Assembly (NCBI GenBank): GCA_035258605.1
Contig: DATFXD010000064.1
Location: 1-27,781 of the forward strand
Source: AWTP1-13 sp035258605
GTDB taxonomy: Bacteria; Pseudomonadota; Alphaproteobacteria; Rhizobiales; Hyphomicrobiaceae
Length of the DNA: 27,781 nucleotides
Direction: 5' to 3'
A program made the position numbers and the translations under genes. Of the stretch, positions 23,486-27,781 are shown one piece after another. The first letter of the stretch is position 1; every line of letters starts with the position of its first letter. Below the pieces are notes generated by a model that saw nothing but the letters and a program-made list of their open reading frames with translations, was not told the origin of the DNA and made no database searches.

Positions 23486-24970
23486 TCAGCTGGCAAGCGG
23501 CGGCCTGAGACCGTGGAAGAACAACCACGAGATCAACAGCCCGACCCAAATTACGAACCCAAACAGCGAGACGACATAAACCGCCGCCAGTTTGCCGATG
23601 CCTTCCTGCCACAGCTGGCGCACATCACCGAGCAGCCCGATCGACAAGAACGTCAACAGAAAGAAGAGCTGCCGGAAGACATTGGCCTGGCCCATGGCGG
23701 CGTCGACGGTTTTCAAGACCGGCGGGCTGGCGGCCAGCCCGATCGCGAGCACGATCAGGAAGGTGGCGAGGAACCCCAATACGAACTTGGGAAAGCGCTG
23801 CCAGATGGCGGCGGCGCCGAAGGCCGCGCCGGCCGGGCGCGGTTCGATGTGACGGGTCCACAAGTAGGCGAGGATGAACGACCACACGCCAATGAAGATG
23901 TCGATGAAGACCTTGATGGTGGTGGTGGTGCCGACCACCCAACCGGGGCTCCACTTGATGCCGCGGGCAGCGGCATCGCCGTAGATCAGCGCTTCGGTAA
24001 TGGCGCCGCTGGCGACCGCGGCGCCGTCCGTTTTAACGGCAAGGCCCATCCAGGCGCCCGCCAGCAGCGGCTCGTCGGCAAACAGCGCACGGGCGACGAA
24101 CGGTAACATCAACAGCTCCACCATGGCGAACACGACGACCAGCGAGGAGACCATGATCGGCACCAGCGGCCGAGCGCGAATGGCGCCGGCCGTGGCGATG
24201 GCAGCCGACACGCCGCAGATCGAAATGCCCGAGGCCAATGGTACCGCCCATTCGCGACTGAAGCCGAACCACTTGCGGGCGATGAAGTAGACGACCGCCC
24301 AGTAGATCAGATAGGCCTCGACGATGGCGGCGAGCCCGCGTGCCATCAAGGTCGAGGCCAGGCTGACTTGCTCGGCCGCCTTGACGGCCAGAAAGCCGCC
24401 CAAGATGACGATCGCGGTCTTGATGTAGAGCTCCGGCCTCGCCGCCGGATAGAGTGCGCGCGCCAGGCCGGGCCAGAGGTTGGCGATGGCAAGACCCAAG
24501 ATCAAGGCGATCAGGTAACCCGCTTCGCCCGTCAGCCGCAGCGACCAGCCGATGCCGAGCCGGGCCATCTCCGCCGGGGTGGTCGCGGCAATGGCCGCGT
24601 AGCTGCCGATCACCCAGGCGAGGTAGGCCAGCCAATAGACGACGGTGAAGCCGAGCACGAACCTGCCGATGCTGGCGCCCATGAGGGTGGCGCCAATGCT
24701 CATCAGGATCAGGACGAAGAGATAGGTGGCCGCGATCAGCGCCGGTGCGCCGACCGCGGCGTAGGCCGGTGATGCGGGCCGAACCGCTTGCCCGATCTCG
24801 ACCCAGGTGCGCGGCCCCGTCGCCCAACCCAAAAGATCGAACCCGGCGAGGGGGCCGAGCGCGAGCAGGAAAATGGCAAACCCGGCGACCACGGCGAGCC
24901 AGTCTTCGCTCCAGACGGGGGCACCCGGGCTGGTGGCGAGCTCCCTTGCTGCTGCCGCCTGCTGGGCCAT
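23486..24970 (-). CDS. YeiH/UPF0324-type putative sulfate exporter family transporter (long form)
   Basis: This 494-aa polytopic inner-membrane protein shows about a dozen hydrophobic segments. It carries the signature of the YeiH/UPF0324 family, SGISICGVSAAIATAGAIRA, and other family features such as GAWMGLAVKTDGAAVASGAI, WSPGWVVGTTTTIKVFIDIFIGVWSF and FLLTFLSIGLLGDVRQL. Some members are annotated as sulfate or sulfonate exporters, but the substrate is not established from sequence. It is longer than the typical YeiH of about 340 aa, with extra N-terminal and central segments. The ATG at 24970 follows GGGAGGGAAG, a very strong ribosome site. A possible link to cysteine/sulfur metabolism of the adjacent suf genes is suggestive only. 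Confidence 0.85.
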   Translation of the reverse strand: MAQQAAAARELATSPGAPVWSEDWLAVVAGFAIFLLALGPLAGFDLLGWATGPRTWVEIGQAVRPASPAYAAVGAPALIAATYLFVLILMSIGATLMGASIGRFVLGFTVVYWLAYLAWVIGSYAAIAATTPAEMARLGIGWSLRLTGEAGYLIALILGLAIANLWPGLARALYPAARPELYIKTAIVILGGFLAVKAAEQVSLASTLMARGLAAIVEAYLIYWAVVYFIARKWFGFSREWAVPLASGISICGVSAAIATAGAIRARPLVPIMVSSLVVVFAMVELLMLPFVARALFADEPLLAGAWMGLAVKTDGAAVASGAITEALIYGDAAARGIKWSPGWVVGTTTTIKVFIDIFIGVWSFILAYLWTRHIEPRPAGAAFGAAAIWQRFPKFVLGFLATFLIVLAIGLAASPPVLKTVDAAMGQANVFRQLFFLLTFLSIGLLGDVRQLWQEGIGKLAAVYVVSLFGFVIWVGLLISWLFFHGLRPPLAS

Positions 24971-25004
24971 GCTTCCCTCCCGAATCCCCTAGGGCTGACG
25001 GGCA

Positions 25005-25062
25005 TTACGTAAAATTATTTTTTGTGTTTGGGCAATAACTCGGCAGAAAAAGAAAAAATATG
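25005..25062 (-). promoter_or_regulatory. AT-rich promoter region of the transporter gene
   Basis: A conspicuous AT-rich patch lies 35-92 nt upstream of the transporter ATG in otherwise GC-rich DNA. On the minus strand TAATTT at 25016-25011 could be a -10 box with GTTATT 17 nt upstream, but both matches are weak. No confident boxes or operator can be named. The remainder of the 292-nt gap to the next gene holds two direct copies of C(C/T)CAAGGGGCG, at 25167-25178 and 25191-25202. Confidence 0.35.
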
Positions 25063-25262
25063 CCTCATTGTGCGGAGCGGCGGCAATGCGCGGGTCGTCG
25101 CCCAGGCCGGGTCCCGCACGCCCCGACGGCAAGCCGCCCGCATCCCGCAAAAAAGCAGGGGCGTTGCCTCAAGGGGCGCGTCGCAAGCTACCCCAAGGGG
25201 CGTACCGCGGGCGCGCCTCGCGCTGGCTGCGGATCGGGACAGATGGGAGGAGGGTGTTTGCC

Positions 25263-27380
25263 TCAGCGGCCCTCACGCCACCAGGCCAGGGCCAGGAAGG
25301 CCAGCAGGGCGGCAAGCGCCAAGGCGCCGGTGAACATCGGGATCAGCTTGACGCCGCGCGTGACGAAGGCCTCGCGATCCTTAAGCCCCATCCAGCCGGA
25401 GCCCGCCAGCACGCGGGCGTTGGCCAGCATCGACACGCGCGGCACCTCGATGGCGGTCGGACTGGCAGTGGCGGCGCTGCGGGTCCAGAAGGTGCCGCCG
25501 CCGGTCGCCTCGATCAGCGGCTTCAATTTCTCGTCGGTCGCCGTCACTTCGCTCATCTCGCGCGCATCCTCAATGCCGGTGTGGGCAACGGCGGTGAGTT
25601 GGCCGTTCGGGGAAGCGGTCTGCAGCTTGTAGAGGCCGGGCGCCTTGACATCGATGGTGGCGCGCCACACGCCCGGCCCGGCCGGGTCGAGCGTGACGTT
25701 GGAGGTCTCCCCGCCCGGTGCCGATACCTGCACCTCCGGCACGCTGTCCTCCATCGAGCGGCGCTCGATCGAAAGCTTGAGCCCCTTGGATGAGGCGAGC
25801 AGCCGTTCCTCTTCCAAGTCCGGCTCCTTCATCAGCCAGTGCGCCAGACGGCGCAGCAGGTCGGTGTGCGGACCGCCACCATCATACCCGCGCGCCCACA
25901 GCCAGGCGTGATCCGACAGCAGCAGCGCCACCCGCCCGCGCCCCTTGCGGTCAAGCACCAGCAGCGGATGATTGTCGACGCCGTTCATGACGGTGCGGCC
26001 TTTGCCTGCAATCACGTCGACCTGCCGGAACCAGCGGCCCCAGGTCGGATCCTTGTTGGCATCGTTGCTGCTGCCGGGCAGCCCGCGCGTGACCGGATGC
26101 TTGAGACCGTCGCCCGACAACTTGGCCTTGAACGGCTGCTCGAGCAGACGGCCGGTGGGGGTGGCCGGCAGCACGGTCGCAAGTGGCGTGCGCGACAGGC
26201 TCATCTGGCCGGCAAAGTCGTCGCCGGCGGCCACCAGCAGCGCCCCGCCCTGCTCCACGTAGCGGGCGATGTTTTCGTAGTAGAGCAGCTGCAGAATGTC
26301 GCGATGCTGATAGCGATCAAAGATGATCAGGTCGAAGTCCTTGATCTTCTCCGAGAACAATTCGCGGGTCGGGAAAGCGATCAGCGACAGCTGATTGATC
26401 GGGGTGCCGTCCTGCTTCTGCGGCGGGCGCAAAATGGTGAAGTGCACCAGGTCGACGGCGGCATCCGACTTCAACAGGTTGCGCCAGACGCGCTCGCCGG
26501 CGTGCGGCTCGCCCGAGACCAGCAGCACGCGCAAGTTCTCGCGCACGCCCTCGGCCGCCACCACCACCCGATTGTTGGCGGCGGTGAGCTCGCCGGGCGC
26601 GGTTTCGAGCTCGATCTCGACGATGTTTTGTCCGGCGTGCGGAAACGGCATCTGAATTTGCACCGGCCGGCCGATGCTGGTCGCGCGCGTCTCATCGGGC
26701 TGGCCCTCGCGGCGGATCTTGAGCATGACGCGGTCGCCGCCGCGGCCCTTGCGCCCGGTCTCCACCACCCGGGCTTCGATGTCGCGGGTGGAGCCGACGA
26801 TGCCGTAACGCGGCGCCTTCAACACCTCGATGCGCCGGTCGAACTCGTCCGGGGCACCGGTGAGAAGCGCGTGCACGGGCGCATCGAAGCCCAGCATCTG
26901 CGCCGACTTCGGAATGTCGTGCACCTGCCCGTCGGTGATCATGATGACGCCGGCCAGCCGATCCGGTGGGGTGTTGGCGAGCGCGCTGTTGAGATCGGTG
27001 AAGAGATTGGTGCCGGCGGTGCCCTCCCCGGTTGGTTTGGACGACATCACCCACTTGACCTGCAGGTTGGCGACGCCGGCAAGCTTGCTCTCGACCTCGC
27101 TGCGGATGGCTGCGGTTTGTTCCGGTCGGCCGGCGATGGTCTGGCTCGTGCTCTCGTCGACAACGACGATGGCGATGTTGGCGAGGCTTTCGCGTTCCTC
27201 CTGCCGCAAGGTCGGGTTGGCGAGCGCCAACAATAGGGCGGCCAGCGACAAGGCTCTGAGCAGGGCGCCGCGGTTTCGGCGTAGCAGCAGAACGATGACC
27301 AGCAACGTTGCCAGTACTACGCCGGCCCAGAAATAGGGACCCGGCACCATCGGTGAAAAGTCGATCGACCAGCTGCTCAT
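25263..27380 (-). CDS. VWA/amidotransferase-fold membrane protein (partner of DUF4159 protein)
   Basis: This 705-aa protein has two N-terminal membrane spans (about 12-33 and 38-55), a von Willebrand A-like domain, a middle region with a class I glutamine-amidotransferase-like fold, and a C-terminal span (LIPMFTGALALAALLAFLAL). The VWA metal-site motif DxSxS is intact at D75-S77-S79 (VVVDESTSQ), with VIMITDGQ later. The middle region has RVLLVSGEPHAGERVWR and YVEQGGALLVAAGDDF. It belongs to the MoxR/DUF58/DUF4159 envelope-associated clusters of alphaproteobacteria. Its function is unknown; a role in envelope stress or complex assembly is often suggested. The ATG at 27380 is preferred because it is 4 nt after the upstream gene's stop and gives a normal N-terminus; an in-frame start at 27419 would overlap that gene. 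Confidence 0.85.
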   Translation of the reverse strand: MSSWSIDFSPMVPGPYFWAGVVLATLLVIVLLLRRNRGALLRALSLAALLLALANPTLRQEERESLANIAIVVVDESTSQTIAGRPEQTAAIRSEVESKLAGVANLQVKWVMSSKPTGEGTAGTNLFTDLNSALANTPPDRLAGVIMITDGQVHDIPKSAQMLGFDAPVHALLTGAPDEFDRRIEVLKAPRYGIVGSTRDIEARVVETGRKGRGGDRVMLKIRREGQPDETRATSIGRPVQIQMPFPHAGQNIVEIELETAPGELTAANNRVVVAAEGVRENLRVLLVSGEPHAGERVWRNLLKSDAAVDLVHFTILRPPQKQDGTPINQLSLIAFPTRELFSEKIKDFDLIIFDRYQHRDILQLLYYENIARYVEQGGALLVAAGDDFAGQMSLSRTPLATVLPATPTGRLLEQPFKAKLSGDGLKHPVTRGLPGSSNDANKDPTWGRWFRQVDVIAGKGRTVMNGVDNHPLLVLDRKGRGRVALLLSDHAWLWARGYDGGGPHTDLLRRLAHWLMKEPDLEEERLLASSKGLKLSIERRSMEDSVPEVQVSAPGGETSNVTLDPAGPGVWRATIDVKAPGLYKLQTASPNGQLTAVAHTGIEDAREMSEVTATDEKLKPLIEATGGGTFWTRSAATASPTAIEVPRVSMLANARVLAGSGWMGLKDREAFVTRGVKLIPMFTGALALAALLAFLALAWWREGR

Positions 27381-27384
27381 GCCA

Positions 27385-27781
27385 TCATTGCCCAAGGCGC
27401 TCCAACAGTGCCGGCACATGCACCAGGTCGCCCTTGTAGTTACCAGTCAGCGCATACATCACGATGTTGACGCCGGCGCGGAATGCCATCTCGCGCTGTC
27501 GCTCGCCGCCGGGGACCACCGGGTAGAGCGGCTGATTGTGGTCATCGAGCGCCCAGGCGGCGGCGAAGTCGTTGCTGGTGACCAGGATCGAACTCACCCC
27601 GTCGACGCGGCGGGCCTGGCGGCCCTGGTCGCTGTCGCGCGGAGATTCGGCCTCCACCCACAGCGGGCCACCTTCCCAGCGCCCCGGGAAGGAGCGCAGC
27701 AGGTAGAACGACTTGCTCAGCACGTGGTGCTCCGGCACCGGTTCGAGGCGCGGAATGTCGAGGTTGCCGAGCAGGCGCTGC
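27385..27781 (-). CDS. DUF4159 domain protein, C-terminal part (5' truncated by window edge)
   Basis: This is the last 131 residues or so of a DUF4159 protein whose beginning lies beyond the right edge of the window. The frame is open to the edge, reading RLLGNLDIPRLEP before the visible valine at 27738, so the GTG there is not the real start. Family blocks are YLLRSFPGRWEGGPLWVE, GVSSILVTSNDFAAAWA, QPLYPVVPGGERQREMAFRAGVNIVMYALTGNYK and the terminal VHVPALLERLGQ. It ends 4 nt before the next gene, so the two are co-translated. Such proteins usually have N-terminal membrane spans and are encoded next to MoxR ATPase and DUF58 genes, which would be expected upstream (to the right). Confidence 0.9.
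   Translation of the reverse strand, partial: QRLLGNLDIPRLEPVPEHHVLSKSFYLLRSFPGRWEGGPLWVEAESPRDSDQGRQARRVDGVSSILVTSNDFAAAWALDDHNQPLYPVVPGGERQREMAFRAGVNIVMYALTGNYKGDLVHVPALLERLGQ

Noticed and set aside
25068..25793. 241-aa + strand frame at the end of the VWA gene
   Set aside because: Mostly antisense to the VWA gene; the remainder lies in a repeat-containing gap with no ribosome site.

Overview
The window is about 27.8 kb of GC-rich, densely coding DNA that reads as an ordinary chromosomal segment of an alphaproteobacterium, most like the Rhodospirillales and relatives. The evidence is gene content and order: tolB-pal-cpoB-tilS-ftsH, then tyrS/anmK beside an Rrf2-led suf operon, then a DUF4159/VWA membrane cluster. 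I see no phage, insertion sequence, CRISPR array, tRNA or rRNA.

Region 1 (1-7302, + strand) is an envelope and maintenance block. It holds the end of tolB, two tiny tandem lipoprotein genes too short for usual ORF cut-offs, pal, a second Pal-like OmpA-domain gene without a convincing lipobox, cpoB, tilS and ftsH. A heat-shock-type (RpoH) promoter candidate precedes ftsH, and nested inverted repeats lie between tilS and that promoter.

Region 2 (7303-15392) holds a 1216-aa AsmA/YhdP-like membrane protein and an aldo/keto reductase on +. tyrS lies on -, convergent with the reductase by 3 nt. anmK lies on +, divergent from tyrS across an 84-nt gap with an 8+8 perfect palindrome. An alpha/beta hydrolase follows on -.

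Region 3 (15393-23225, + strand) is the Fe-S assembly operon: iscR-like regulator, IscS/NifS-like cysteine desulfurase, sufB, an unrecognised 94-aa gene, sufC, sufD, sufS and sufT. The 94-aa gene sits between two perfect GC-rich hairpins, so it splits sufB from sufCDST. A good sigma70-like promoter and a leader with several stacked hairpins precede iscR. The regulator would sense cluster status, the two desulfurases would supply sulfur, SufBCD would scaffold it, and SufT would help maturation. No sufA or sufE is in the window.

Region 4 (23226-27781, - strand) holds a long YeiH/UPF0324-type transporter followed by a 56-aa single-span membrane protein, then a 705-aa VWA/amidotransferase-fold membrane protein and the 3' end of a DUF4159 gene upstream of it.

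The best candidates for undescribed biology are the paired mini-lipoproteins beside tol-pal, the 94-aa protein inside suf, the 56-aa partner of the transporter, and the structured leaders of iscR and ftsH.
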